From contig NZ_BMWA01000003.1 in assembly GCF_014650995.1 (NCBI RefSeq), positions 186,001 through 250,000 on the forward strand: a stretch of DNA of 64,000 bases. Direction: 5' to 3'. Numbering within the stretch: the stretch's first letter is position 1; every line of letters starts with the position of its first letter. The notes under the pieces were generated by a model that saw only the letters and a program-made list of their open reading frames with translations, was not told the DNA's origin and ran no database searches. Shown in pieces: positions 1-8,199 of this stretch. Made by a program: the position numbers and the translations under genes. The stretch is from Streptomyces viridiviolaceus. Its GTDB lineage: Bacteria > Actinomycetota > Actinomycetes > Streptomycetales > Streptomycetaceae.

Positions 1-1419
1 GGCGCTGCGCCCCCGGTAGTCCTCGGAGCCGCCCGAGACCAGCACGCTGTCGTCGGGCAGGATCGAGGCCTGCGGGTAGCGTGTGCCCTTCTCCAGCGAG
101 GGGCCGTCCGTGAACTTCGGCTCGTCGGCCTTGAGATCGACGAGCCGGGTCTTCTCACTGGCCAGCCTGGACTCGCCGACCCCGCCGCCGCCGATCACCA
201 TGTACTTCTCGTCCTGCGCGGGCGGCAGCAGCACCGTGCCGGAGGTCTCCAGCATGTTGGGGTCGCTCATCCCGGGGACCTTGGTGAACTTGTTGGTCTC
301 CACGTCCCAGATGCCCGGGTCGCGGCCCACGTCGTCGGGGCCGTAGCCGGCGTTGGAACCCGAGTAGAAGACCTTGCCGTTCTGCATCAGGAACAGCGCC
401 GGGTACGTCGGGAACTGGCGGACCTTGTCGGTGTAGGTCCACTTCTTGGTCTCCGGGTCGTAGATCTCGTTCTTGCCCGGGACCAGCTGGCCGATGTCGT
501 CGAGGCCGGAGACGCTGAGGATCCTGCCGTCGCTCAGGGTGGTGAGCGTCGGGTACCAGCGGGCCTCGTGCATCGGGTCGACCTTGATGTACTTCTCGGC
601 GACCGGGTCGAACTCGTAGGCGTCCCGGATGCCCTGGAAGTCCTTCTTGTCGAGGGCGAGCTTCTCCGCGATGCCGTAGGTGTTGCGCGCGTCGGCGCCC
701 TCGAGGCCCTCGACGCGGTAGTTGTCCTGCGTACCCGTCTCGTACTTGGCGCCGCTGCGCTGCGCCTCGACGTAGATCCGGCCGAGGCCGGGGTCGTTGC
801 GCAGGAACTTGCCGGTCGCCTTGTCGAAGACCTTCTCGGCGCGCGGCACCAGCACCGGGTCCTTGGAGACGAACGTCTTGCCGTTCTCCTTGCCGGTGAA
901 CCTGGTGCCGGCCGGCAGCGTGATCGGCTTGTCCGGGTTCTCGTTGTGGACGACCATCAGGCCACCGGCCTTGGTGACGTCACCCTTGAGCTTCTCGTAC
1001 CGCTTGGTGCCGCCCGCGATCAGCAGGTTGCCGTTGGCGAGCTGGGTGTGGCCGGTGCAGAACAGGTCGGTGGGCGTCGGCACCTTCTTGATGGTCCCCT
1101 TGACGGGGTCCCAGATCCGGGTGTCGAACTGCTTCGCGTCGAAGTTGTCCTGGTTGTTGCCCGACCCCGCGACGAGCAGCACCTTGCCGGTGCGCAGCAG
1201 CGCCGCGTGGATGGTGTTCTGCCGGTACTTCTCGGGAAACTCGATGATCTCCCACTTGCCGTTCTCGGCCTTGTACTCCGGTCTGTTGATCTTGTACTGG
1301 TGGTATTTCTCGGTCCCGAAGCGGTAGAGCCACGGCCCGTTCATCCCGGCCAGCGCGACTACCACCGCCGTGCCTATCGCGAAGCGACGGGCCCGGCGGC
1401 GGCCGGCACGGTCCTTCAT
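1..1419 (-). CDS. glxA: GlxA-type mononuclear copper radical oxidase (3' part outside window)
   Basis: Galactose-oxidase-like secreted or membrane-anchored copper enzyme that acts with CslA in making the tip glucan and in morphogenesis. About 473 N-terminal residues are visible; the gene runs off the left edge (family length about 645). An N-terminal basic stretch and one hydrophobic segment (residues 11-28) form a signal anchor. Kelch-type repeats follow. Counting from the start, Cys121 (in LFCTGH) and Tyr289 (in RWYPT) with Trp288 match the family's Cys-Tyr cofactor and stacking Trp. The later copper ligands lie outside the window. The ATG overlaps the cslA stop by four bases (ATGA), so the two are translationally coupled. 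The identification is firm. Confidence 0.95.
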   Translation of the reverse strand, partial: MKDRAGRRRARRFAIGTAVVVALAGMNGPWLYRFGTEKYHQYKINRPEYKAENGKWEIIEFPEKYRQNTIHAALLRTGKVLLVAGSGNNQDNFDAKQFDTRIWDPVKGTIKKVPTPTDLFCTGHTQLANGNLLIAGGTKRYEKLKGDVTKAGGLMVVHNENPDKPITLPAGTRFTGKENGKTFVSKDPVLVPRAEKVFDKATGKFLRNDPGLGRIYVEAQRSGAKYETGTQDNYRVEGLEGADARNTYGIAEKLALDKKDFQGIRDAYEFDPVAEKYIKVDPMHEARWYPTLTTLSDGRILSVSGLDDIGQLVPGKNEIYDPETKKWTYTDKVRQFPTYPALFLMQNGKVFYSGSNAGYGPDDVGRDPGIWDVETNKFTKVPGMSDPNMLETSGTVLLPPAQDEKYMVIGGGGVGESRLASEKTRLVDLKADEPKFTDGPSLEKGTRYPQASILPDDSVLVSGGSEDYRGRSA

Positions 1420-3437
1420 TCCTTACGTCCCCCAAGTCCACCAAGGGCGATCTGCATGGTCTGGTCGCTGCCCCCGTCGGAGGCGGCCCAGCTGGGCTTC
1501 TGCTGCGGCGCGTGCGGTCCGTGGGACCCGTGGGGCCCGTGCGAACCGGCCTGCGTCGGCATCGGCTGCGGCTGGTAGGGCCCCGCGGGCGCCGCATCCT
1601 CGGACCGGTCCTGCGGCTCCGCGGGAGCCGCCGCGACGGGCTTCTTCCTCGCCTCCCGCAGTGAGTGGCGCCACGCGAAGATCGGCGAGGCGGTGATCAG
1701 CAGCGCGAACGACGCCCAGATGATCATCGCAGGGTGGGAATGGCCGTAGACGAAGCCGGCGGCGATGGAGGCGCCGAAGATGACGATGAAGTACCAGTGG
1801 TACCGGAACGTGCCGAACAGCGTGTCCGGGCTGGCCGAGTCGCCCTTGGGCGTGACCACGAACTTGCTCTTGCGGCGCAGCACGGAGTCGATCAGCGCCT
1901 TCGCGTACAGCGGCGCGGACAGCGCGGACATGATCATGCCGGCCACACCGCCGGAGCCCTCCGGCTCGTGCGGCGAGACGTTGTGGCGGCGGTTCCAGAT
2001 GTACAGGCCGATCTGCAGTGCGGAGGCGTTGCCGTAGAGCATCAGCCAGACCGCCGGATCGATGTTCACACCCGAGGCGCCCAGGCCCAGGAACAGCGCG
2101 CAACTCAGCGCCGCGAGGATCCAGTTGAGCGCGGACATCGGGTAGAAGATGATCATCATCGTGTAGTTGAAGAGCTTGCTCGGCGGCAGCGAGTACCAGC
2201 CCTTCCAGTACTGCTTGAGGATCGTCTCGTACGTCCCTCGGGACCAGCGCATCTGCTGGGTGAAGAAGTCCGTCCAGGCGTTCGGGCCCTCGCCGACCGC
2301 GAGCACGTCCGGGGTGTAGACGGAGCGCCACTTCCGGCCCGTGGCCGGGTTCCTGTGACGGTGGATCTCGAACCCGGTCGCCATGTCCTCGGTGATCGAG
2401 TCGTACAGTCCGCCGATCTGCTTCAGCGCCTTGATGCGCACGGCGTTGGAGGTGCCCACGAACATCGGCGCGCCGTAGCGGTTGCCCGCGCGCTGGATCA
2501 GGGCGTGGAAGAGGAACTGCTGCGACTCGGCGGCCTTGGTGATCGGGTTGTCGTAGTTGCCGTACACCTGCGGGCCGATGACGAAGCCGACGTCCGGGTC
2601 GCGGAAGAAGCCGAGCATCCGCTCCAGGTAGTTGGGCAGCGGCACGTGGTCGGTGTCGACGGAGGCGAAGAAGTCGTAGTCGTCGCCGTGCGCCTCCAGC
2701 CAGGCGTTGTAGTTGCCGTGCTTGGTCTTGGCGCGGTGCGGGCCCTTGGGCCGGTTCCACTTGGCGACGCCCTTGCGGGAGAAGTGGTGCACGCCGAGGC
2801 GCTCGCAGACCGCCTTCACCTCGGGGTCGTCGCCCTCGTCGAGGAGCCAGACGTGCATCAGACCGCGGTGGCGGATCTTGACGGCCGCCTCCAGGGTCTT
2901 CGTCACCATCTCCAGCGGCTCCTTGCCGGGCACGAAGGAGGTGAGGAAGGCGACCCGGGTGCCGGTCTCGGGCACGACCGGGATCGGGTCGCGGGCGACC
3001 AGCGTGGCGTGCGCGTTCGACAGCACGTTCAGGCAGCGGAACAGCTCGATCAGACCGATCGAGACCAGCATCACGACGTCGAGTGCGGGCAGCCAGTCGA
3101 AGGCCGGGTAGTCGCGCTCGGTCCAGTGCTCGGGCTGGAGCAGCCAGACCAGCAGCACCACCGACAGCAGCGGGGCCGCGGCCAGCATCAGGGCGACCCG
3201 TATGCGGTGCGGCTCCTGCGAGATCAGCGAGCGGTACTGGACCGTGTACGGCTTGTTCGGATCCGGCTGGGTGAGGGGGCCCGCCAGCCGGCTGTAGTGC
3301 TCGTAGTCGTATCTCGGCAGGGTCTTCTTGATCCGGCGGAACGTGCCCGTGTGGCCGGTCCGGCCGGCGGGCACCCTGAGCCGGGTGGTCTGGGACGGGT
3401 CGAAGTCCTGCCCGGCGCCCGTCGGCGTCGACGTCAT
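1416..3437 (-). CDS. cslA: Cellulose synthase-like glycosyltransferase CslA
   Basis: Family 2 processive glycosyltransferase of the cytoplasmic membrane, 673 residues, that makes a beta-glucan at hyphal tips. All processive GT2 motifs are visible: LLDEGDD at 199-204, DTD at 261-263, TED at 349-351 and QQMRW at 394-398. Two membrane segments precede the catalytic domain (about 81-100 and 117-135) and several follow after residue 420. The C-terminal tail is rich in Pro, Gly and His. It is the first gene of the cslA-glxA pair, with a 4-bp stop/start overlap. The start at 3437 (MTSTPTG) is the natural one: no same-strand gene lies upstream, and the next feature is a terminator and tRNA on the same strand. 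Confidence 0.95.
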   Translation of the reverse strand: MTSTPTGAGQDFDPSQTTRLRVPAGRTGHTGTFRRIKKTLPRYDYEHYSRLAGPLTQPDPNKPYTVQYRSLISQEPHRIRVALMLAAAPLLSVVLLVWLLQPEHWTERDYPAFDWLPALDVVMLVSIGLIELFRCLNVLSNAHATLVARDPIPVVPETGTRVAFLTSFVPGKEPLEMVTKTLEAAVKIRHRGLMHVWLLDEGDDPEVKAVCERLGVHHFSRKGVAKWNRPKGPHRAKTKHGNYNAWLEAHGDDYDFFASVDTDHVPLPNYLERMLGFFRDPDVGFVIGPQVYGNYDNPITKAAESQQFLFHALIQRAGNRYGAPMFVGTSNAVRIKALKQIGGLYDSITEDMATGFEIHRHRNPATGRKWRSVYTPDVLAVGEGPNAWTDFFTQQMRWSRGTYETILKQYWKGWYSLPPSKLFNYTMMIIFYPMSALNWILAALSCALFLGLGASGVNIDPAVWLMLYGNASALQIGLYIWNRRHNVSPHEPEGSGGVAGMIMSALSAPLYAKALIDSVLRRKSKFVVTPKGDSASPDTLFGTFRYHWYFIVIFGASIAAGFVYGHSHPAMIIWASFALLITASPIFAWRHSLREARKKPVAAAPAEPQDRSEDAAPAGPYQPQPMPTQAGSHGPHGSHGPHAPQQKPSWAASDGGSDQTMQIALGGLGGRKE

Positions 3438-3791
3438 GAGTCATCCCCCCACACGCGGCGCGCCGCGTGCTTCGTCGCTTCCTTCGCCTGCTTCCGATCC
3501 CCCTCGACCGTCACAGGCGTGTCTGTGGTGGGTCGCTGTCACCACGCCATCCACACCCTATAGACATGGAACGGCGACCATCCGGTTGCATGATGCCCCC
3601 CTCGGCATCGGATCACGAACGGGGCCCCTCTCCCCGTAGCACCGGCAACCGGCTCTTGCCCCCCAACCGGACCAGGGTTCTACGGGGTTCCTCATGATCG
3701 CAAGATGCGAAACGAGGTGTTTACCGGTCATACGCGCTCATTGGGGCACGTGTGAGGAGCCTGTGGAGCCGGCGTGGACCCGGCCGAACGG
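3438..3791. other. Intergenic region upstream of cslA
   Basis: About 350 bases with no convincing gene. It must hold the leftward cslA promoter. It is less GC-rich than its surroundings between about 3540 and 3740, as expected for a promoter region. I could not single out a confident -10/-35 pair or a known operator. Confidence 0.5.
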
Positions 3792-3825
3792 CGGAAGGCC
3801 CCTCGCTCGTGCGAGGGGCCTTCCG
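3792..3825 (-). terminator. Terminator of tRNA-Lys copy 1
   Basis: A perfect 15-bp inverted repeat (3792-3806 and 3811-3825) with a 4-base loop lies just 3' of the tRNA-Lys gene. There is no strong U tract, which is usual for Streptomyces terminators. Confidence 0.85.
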
Positions 3826-3831
3826 TGTCGG

Positions 3832-3905
3832 TGCGCCGCCAGGGACTCGAACCCCGGACCCGCTGATTAAGAGTCAGCTGCTCTAACCAACTGAGCTAGC
3901 GGCGC
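3832..3905 (-). tRNA. tRNA-Lys(CUU), copy 1
   Basis: A canonical cloverleaf on the minus strand: 7-bp acceptor GCGCCGC/GCGGCGC, a T loop GTTCGAA, and an anticodon loop CTCTTAA giving anticodon CUU. Discriminator A is at 3832 and no CCA is encoded. It is identical over its 74 bases to the copies at 7067-7140 and 21944-22017. A strong hairpin follows. Confidence 0.97.
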
Positions 3906-4092
3906 CTGCTGACCTGCACAACTCTACCCGACGCCGGAGGGTGCTCCCGACCACGGGCTCCGCCGGCCGTCCGGATCCGGTGGAGGCTGTTACGTCATTC
4001 GATACGTCAGTATGCATACCGCGACGTCAGTTGAGAAACGCACGGGCAGCCGCCGCCGCGGACATTTCCACGTGGAGTGTGAGGGGAATCGC

Positions 4093-5070
4093 ATGGAGAC
4101 TCCGGTTTTCGAGGAACTCGATCCCGTGAGCGACTGCGACTGCCCCGGTTGCCGTCACCGGCGTCCCGCCCTGCCGCACTCCCGGGCCGGCCTCGCCGCC
4201 CCGGCCCACCGGGCTCTGATCGTGGCGACGGCGGCCGCCACGGCGCTCGCCACCGGCCCGGCGGCAGTGGTGCACGCCGCTGCCCACGCACCCGACCGGC
4301 CGGGCGTTCCCACAGGTGACGAGCCGGGCACTCCCCAGGGCGCCCCGGCTCCGCTGCACGGCCCCGCGGGCAGGCCGACGGGACCGGCCGCCGGGACCGA
4401 TCTCCCGGGGATCACCCGTGCGGAGATCATCGACCGGGCCAGGGAATGGGTCGCCGCGAAGGTGCCCTACAGCATGACGGCCTACTGGTCCGACGGTTAC
4501 CGGCAGGACTGCTCGGGTTATGTGTCGATGGCCTGGAAGCTGCCCGGGAACGAATGGACGGGAAGCCTGGGCCGGTACGCGGACCGCATTTCCAAGGAGG
4601 AGCTCCAGCCCGGCGACATCCTCCTCTTCCACAATCCGGCCGACCCCCGGAGGGGATCCCACGTGGTGATTTTCGGCGGCTGGACGGACCACACGCACAC
4701 CTCCTACACGGCCTACGAGCAGACCCGCCCGCGCACCCGCAAGAAGACCACCCCCTACGCCTACTCGGGCAATTCGGGCAAATTCCTTCCCTACCGCTAC
4801 AAGGGCCTGGCCGCGAGCGCCGCGGGCGGCGTGCCCCGCTACCCGGGCCGCGCGATGTTCCGGCCGGGTGCCGACAACGCGCACGTCACCCAGCTCGGCG
4901 AACAACTGGTGAGGAAAGGATTCGGCAGGCACTACACCACCGGACCGGGTCCGCGCTGGGGCGAGGGCGACCGGCGCGGCGTCGAGGCGTTCCAGCGCGC
5001 CCAGGGCTGGCGCGGCGGCGCGGCGGACGGCTACCCCGGACCGGAGACCTGGCGGCGGCTCTTCTCGTGA
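4093..5070 (+). CDS. Secreted NlpC/P60-like cell-wall hydrolase with C-terminal peptidoglycan-binding domain
   Basis: A 325-residue exported protein. A hydrophobic segment lies at about 41-61, behind a Cys-rich N-terminus (DCDCPGC, 14-20) that is odd for a plain signal peptide. The linker is Pro/Gly-rich. The NlpC/P60-like domain has the nucleophile in QDCSGYV (Cys140), GDILLF, and a catalytic His in GSHVVIF (His190). The last 70 residues resemble a peptidoglycan-binding repeat (AFQRAQGW, ETWRRL). It probably cleaves or remodels peptidoglycan peptides. I chose ATG 4093 over the in-frame ATG at 4012 because GAGGGGA lies upstream and the longer form adds only a basic leader. The next gene is 60 bp downstream and may be co-transcribed. 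Confidence 0.8.
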   Translation: METPVFEELDPVSDCDCPGCRHRRPALPHSRAGLAAPAHRALIVATAAATALATGPAAVVHAAAHAPDRPGVPTGDEPGTPQGAPAPLHGPAGRPTGPAAGTDLPGITRAEIIDRAREWVAAKVPYSMTAYWSDGYRQDCSGYVSMAWKLPGNEWTGSLGRYADRISKEELQPGDILLFHNPADPRRGSHVVIFGGWTDHTHTSYTAYEQTRPRTRKKTTPYAYSGNSGKFLPYRYKGLAASAAGGVPRYPGRAMFRPGADNAHVTQLGEQLVRKGFGRHYTTGPGPRWGEGDRRGVEAFQRAQGWRGGAADGYPGPETWRRLFS

Positions 5071-5129
5071 CCGTCCCCCGAGGTCGATCACCCGTTCATG
5101 ACGCATCTGGCGCGGAGGCTGGAGCACGC

Positions 5130-6263
5130 ATGAGTACGACTTCTTCAACGACCACGTCACCCACCCCCGAGCCCGGCGGACCCGTGGAGGGCGCGTTCCG
5201 GAGCGCCCGGCTCATCCAGAACGAGTCCACCACCGAGATCCCCGTCCACCTGCTGTTCCGCGACGACCCCGTCCCGGTGCCGGTGCCGGCCCCGCCCGCG
5301 CCCGTCGGCCGCCGGCGGGGTGCGGGGGAGGAGCCACGCCTGCGGCGCCCCGTCGCCGCGAAGCCGAAGCCGCTGCCGGAGGTCGACCCGGAGCTGACCG
5401 AGCGGCGGGCCGGGGTGGTGCCCGGGGCGGTGGGCGTACTCGCCGGGGCCTGCGGAGTGGCCGGCTGTGCGCTCACCTCCTGGTGGGCGGGGGTGACGCC
5501 CTCGCTCGCGGACGACGTGCTGGGGCTGCCGGCGTCCGCGGGGGCCGGGCTCGGGCCCGCGCAGTGGGCGGCGTACGCGGGATCCCTGGCCCTGGCGCTG
5601 TTCGGCTTCGGCGGGCTGGCCCGCGGCCGGACCGGCCGGGCCTGGGTGCTCGGGCTGTTCGGCCGCTACCGGGGGACCGTCCGGCGCACCGGCCTGATGT
5701 GGGTCAACCCGCTGCTGCTGCGCCGCCGGGTCGACGTCCGGCTGCGGCACTGGCGCAGCGAGCCGATGCCGGCGGCCGACGGCAACGGGGTCGCGCTCAG
5801 GGCGGTGACGCTGGTGGTGTGGCGGGTGCGGGACACCGCGCGGGCCACCCTCGGCATCGAGGACCACGAGACGTATCTGCGCGAGTGCGTCGAGGCGGCG
5901 CTGGCCCGGGTGCCGGTCGACCCGCCCGGCGCCGCACGGGGTGCCGCGGACGCGAGCGGGGACGCGCTGACCCGGCTGGTGGCCGCGGACGTGACGCCGG
6001 TCGGCCTGGAGGTCTTCTCGGTGCGGCCGGTCCGGGTCGAGTACGCCCCCGAGGTCGCTGCCGCGATGCACCGCCGCCGTATCGCGGCGCTGGACGCCCG
6101 GCAGCGGGCGAGCGTGCTCACCTCGGTGGTGGACTCGGTGGAGGACACGGTGACCCGGCTGACCACGCGCGGGCTCGTCGAGCTCGACGACTACGACCGC
6201 AAGGTGCTGGTGCGGGACCTGACGGTGGCGTTCTGCGCGGGGCGCGGGGATCTGGGGCCCTGA
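5130..6263 (+). CDS. SPFH/Band-7 domain membrane protein
   Basis: A 377-residue protein with a Pro-rich cytoplasmic N-terminus (about 1-85), two membrane segments (about 92-112 and 140-160) and a Band-7/SPFH-like domain. That domain is recognised from the pattern of a pore-lining loop, then RRRVDVRLRHWRSEP, a long beta region (VTLVVWRVRD) and an amphipathic helix with MHRRRIAALDARQRA. SPFH proteins form oligomeric membrane rings or microdomains; the partner here is unknown. The start at ATG 5130 has GGAGG ten bases upstream. It may share a transcript with the NlpC/P60 gene. A specific function cannot be read from the sequence. Confidence 0.8.
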   Translation: MSTTSSTTTSPTPEPGGPVEGAFRSARLIQNESTTEIPVHLLFRDDPVPVPVPAPPAPVGRRRGAGEEPRLRRPVAAKPKPLPEVDPELTERRAGVVPGAVGVLAGACGVAGCALTSWWAGVTPSLADDVLGLPASAGAGLGPAQWAAYAGSLALALFGFGGLARGRTGRAWVLGLFGRYRGTVRRTGLMWVNPLLLRRRVDVRLRHWRSEPMPAADGNGVALRAVTLVVWRVRDTARATLGIEDHETYLRECVEAALARVPVDPPGAARGAADASGDALTRLVAADVTPVGLEVFSVRPVRVEYAPEVAAAMHRRRIAALDARQRASVLTSVVDSVEDTVTRLTTRGLVELDDYDRKVLVRDLTVAFCAGRGDLGP

Positions 6264-6347
6264 CGGACCCGTGTCCGGGGCCGGACGAGGCCTCGGATCG
6301 GTTCTTCGATTGGTATGGACATGTTCAACTAACGGCAATAGTCTGAG

Positions 6348-6363
6348 ACTTGGTCTAGACCTG
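6348..6363. promoter_or_regulatory. DasR-type responsive element (dre) upstream of the AA10 gene
   Basis: The 11-bp core TGGTCTAGACC at 6351-6361 is the centre of the palindromic dre consensus bound by the GntR regulator DasR, which senses amino-sugar phosphates. It lies 44 bp upstream of the AA10 start, where a repressor would block transcription. A chitin-linked target gene makes this plausible. Confidence 0.75.
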
Positions 6364-6404
6364 CAAGGCTCACTGAACCTCCCCCACGTCCCAGGAGCAG
6401 CAGC

Positions 6405-7010
6405 ATGCGCACAAGGACCAAGTTGTACGCCGCCGCGGTGGGCATGGCGACCACCGGAGCCCTCGTGCTCTCCTCCGGCGGTGCCAGCGGCCACGGCTAC
6501 ACCGACCTGCCGGTCAGCCGGCAGAAGGTGTGCCAGAACGGCACCGTCAGCAACTGTGGTGCCATCCAGTGGGAGCCGCAGAGCGTCGAGGGCCCGAAGG
6601 GCTTCCCGGCGGCCGGACCGGCCGACGGGCGGATCTGTTCCGCGGGCAACACCGGGTTCGCCCAGCTCGACGCCCCGAAGACGCCGTCGGGCCAGGCCTG
6701 GCCGACGACCAGGGTGACCGGCGGGCAGAGCTACAGCTTCCGCTGGCAGTTCACCGCCCGGCACGCCACGACCGACTTCAAGTACTACGTGACCAAGCCG
6801 GGCTGGAACCAGAACCACAACCTGGCCCGGTCCGACCTCAACCTCACGCCGTTCCTGACGGTGCCGTACGGCGGCCAGCAGCCGCCGGCCACGCTCTCCC
6901 ACAGCGGCACGCTGCCGTCCGGGCTGAGCGGCCACCACGTGATCCTCGCGGTGTGGACGGTCGCCGACACGGGCAACGCGTTCTACGCCTGCTCGGACGT
7001 CACCTTCTGA
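6405..7010 (+). CDS. Secreted AA10 lytic polysaccharide monooxygenase
   Basis: A 201-residue exported copper monooxygenase that cleaves chitin or cellulose oxidatively. The signal peptide (MRTRTKLYAAAVGMATTGAL, then a cleavage region ending SGGASG) leaves His30 as the mature N-terminus. That His and His120 (FTARHATTD) form the copper-binding histidine brace. The protein is a single AA10 domain with paired Cys and no carbohydrate-binding module. An AGGAGC ribosome site precedes ATG 6405. The dre upstream suggests induction by GlcNAc-derived signals. The gene order next to cslA/glxA suggests it may also process the endogenous glucan, but this is inference. Confidence 0.93.
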   Translation: MRTRTKLYAAAVGMATTGALVLSSGGASGHGYTDLPVSRQKVCQNGTVSNCGAIQWEPQSVEGPKGFPAAGPADGRICSAGNTGFAQLDAPKTPSGQAWPTTRVTGGQSYSFRWQFTARHATTDFKYYVTKPGWNQNHNLARSDLNLTPFLTVPYGGQQPPATLSHSGTLPSGLSGHHVILAVWTVADTGNAFYACSDVTF

Positions 7011-7029
7011 CCGGCCGGCCGGACAACGG

Positions 7030-7061
7030 AAGGAGCCCCTCGCAGCTGCGAGGGGCTCCTT
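7030..7061. terminator. Bidirectional terminator between AA10 gene and tRNA-Lys copy 2
   Basis: A perfect palindrome of 16 bp per arm (7030-7045 and 7046-7061) with T residues following on the plus strand. It can end both the rightward AA10 transcript and the leftward tRNA-Lys transcript. Confidence 0.85.
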
Positions 7062-7066
7062 TTCCG

Positions 7067-7140
7067 TGCGCCGCCAGGGACTCGAACCCCGGACCCGCTG
7101 ATTAAGAGTCAGCTGCTCTAACCAACTGAGCTAGCGGCGC
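7067..7140 (-). tRNA. tRNA-Lys(CUU), copy 2
   Basis: Same 74-base sequence as the copies at 3832-3905 and 21944-22017: acceptor GCGCCGC, anticodon CUU, discriminator A, no encoded CCA. The 5' flank also shares GTGCTCCCGACCAC (7203-7216) with the flank of copy 1 (3941-3954), which points to duplication of a longer segment. Confidence 0.97.
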
Positions 7141-7242
7141 ATGACTCCCGCCGTCCGCTTCCCGCGGCCGGCGACAAAGAAAATACTACCTGGTCCGCGG
7201 GAGTGCTCCCGACCACCCGGGCGCCGGCCGGGGCGGGCCGCC

Positions 7243-8001
7243 CTAGATGGCCAGCGACAGCAGCACCGGCGCCGCGTTCCGGTTCAGGGCGTCCGCCGCC
7301 CGGCGCAGCCGGTGGGCGTGCTCCACCGGGAGCGACAGCGCCAGGCAGCCCACGGCAGACCCGGCCGTGATCGGTACGGCCGCGCACACCGTGCCGACCG
7401 CGTACTCCTGGAGGTCGAGGACCGGCACCGTGGGCGGCTGGGACTCCAGGCGGGACAGCAGCAGCTTGTCGCTGGTGATCGTGCGGGAGGTCAGGCGGGC
7501 CATCTTGTGCCGGGCGAGGTGATCGCGGCGGCCCGCGTGGTCCAGCTGCGTGAGCAGGCTCTTGCCGACCGCGGTGGCGTGGGCCGAGAAACGGAAGTCG
7601 ACCCACTCGTTGACCTTGGGAGCGGCCGGGCTGTCGGCGTACTGGGTGACGCTGACCTCGCCGTCCACGTACCGGCTGATGTAGACGGCGGCGCCGACCG
7701 AGTCGCGCAGCCGGTCCAGGGTGCGCTGCAGCTTCTCGCGCAGTGCCTGCTCGCGGCCGTGGGCCGAGCCCAGGCGGGCGAGCGCCTCGCCCGTGACGTA
7801 CGCCCCGTCGGCGACCTGCTCGACGTACCCCTCGCGGCGCAGCATCCGCAGGAGCGGGGTCAGACGCTCCCGGCCCAGACCCGTCTGGCGGGCGAGCTCG
7901 GTGTCGGTGATTCCGGTGCTGTGTCGCGCCACCGTCTCCAGGACGCGCAGGGCGTGCTGGGCCGAGTGGTGCGGCGCGGTCGGCTTGTGCTGCAGCGCCA
8001 C
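7243..8001 (-). CDS. IclR-family transcriptional regulator
   Basis: A 252-residue repressor or activator with a winged helix-turn-helix at about 12-70 (ALRVLETVARH through GRERLTPLLRMLRREGYVEQ) and an IclR effector domain (VNEWVDFRFSAHATAVGKSLLTQL, later VCAAVPITAG). I chose GTG 8001, with GGGGGAG seven bases upstream. This gives the usual family length; the longer frame to 8190 has no domain content. It lies downstream of and on the same strand as the ABC importer genes and probably controls that cluster in response to a transported organic acid or amino acid derivative. The ligand is unknown. Confidence 0.88.
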   Translation of the reverse strand: MALQHKPTAPHHSAQHALRVLETVARHSTGITDTELARQTGLGRERLTPLLRMLRREGYVEQVADGAYVTGEALARLGSAHGREQALREKLQRTLDRLRDSVGAAVYISRYVDGEVSVTQYADSPAAPKVNEWVDFRFSAHATAVGKSLLTQLDHAGRRDHLARHKMARLTSRTITSDKLLLSRLESQPPTVPVLDLQEYAVGTVCAAVPITAGSAVGCLALSLPVEHAHRLRRAADALNRNAAPVLLSLAI

Positions 8002-8199
8002 GGTGGTCTCCCCCTGCGCTCGCTGATAGGGCCGTAATCCGGACAGCGGATCCCCTTCACGATAGCCGCGAAAAAGCCTGCCGCGAGGGGGCGTTGACGA
8101 GATTGCGGTGTCCTCAACTGCGGTGTCGGCACTCTGGCATATGCCCACGTCAGGCCCCAGCGCCCCGACCTCGTACGTTGGGGCCCGCACGCGGCGTAG

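Noticed and set aside
1665..3563. Long rightward reading frame of 632 codons over cslA
   Set aside because: It is the antisense shadow of cslA, with Arg/Val/Leu/Gly-rich low-complexity sequence and no domain, as expected from GC-rich third positions.
7990..8015. TGGTCT motif upstream of the IclR gene as a DasR site
   Set aside because: Only one half of the palindrome is present, and it overlaps the ribosome site of that gene.
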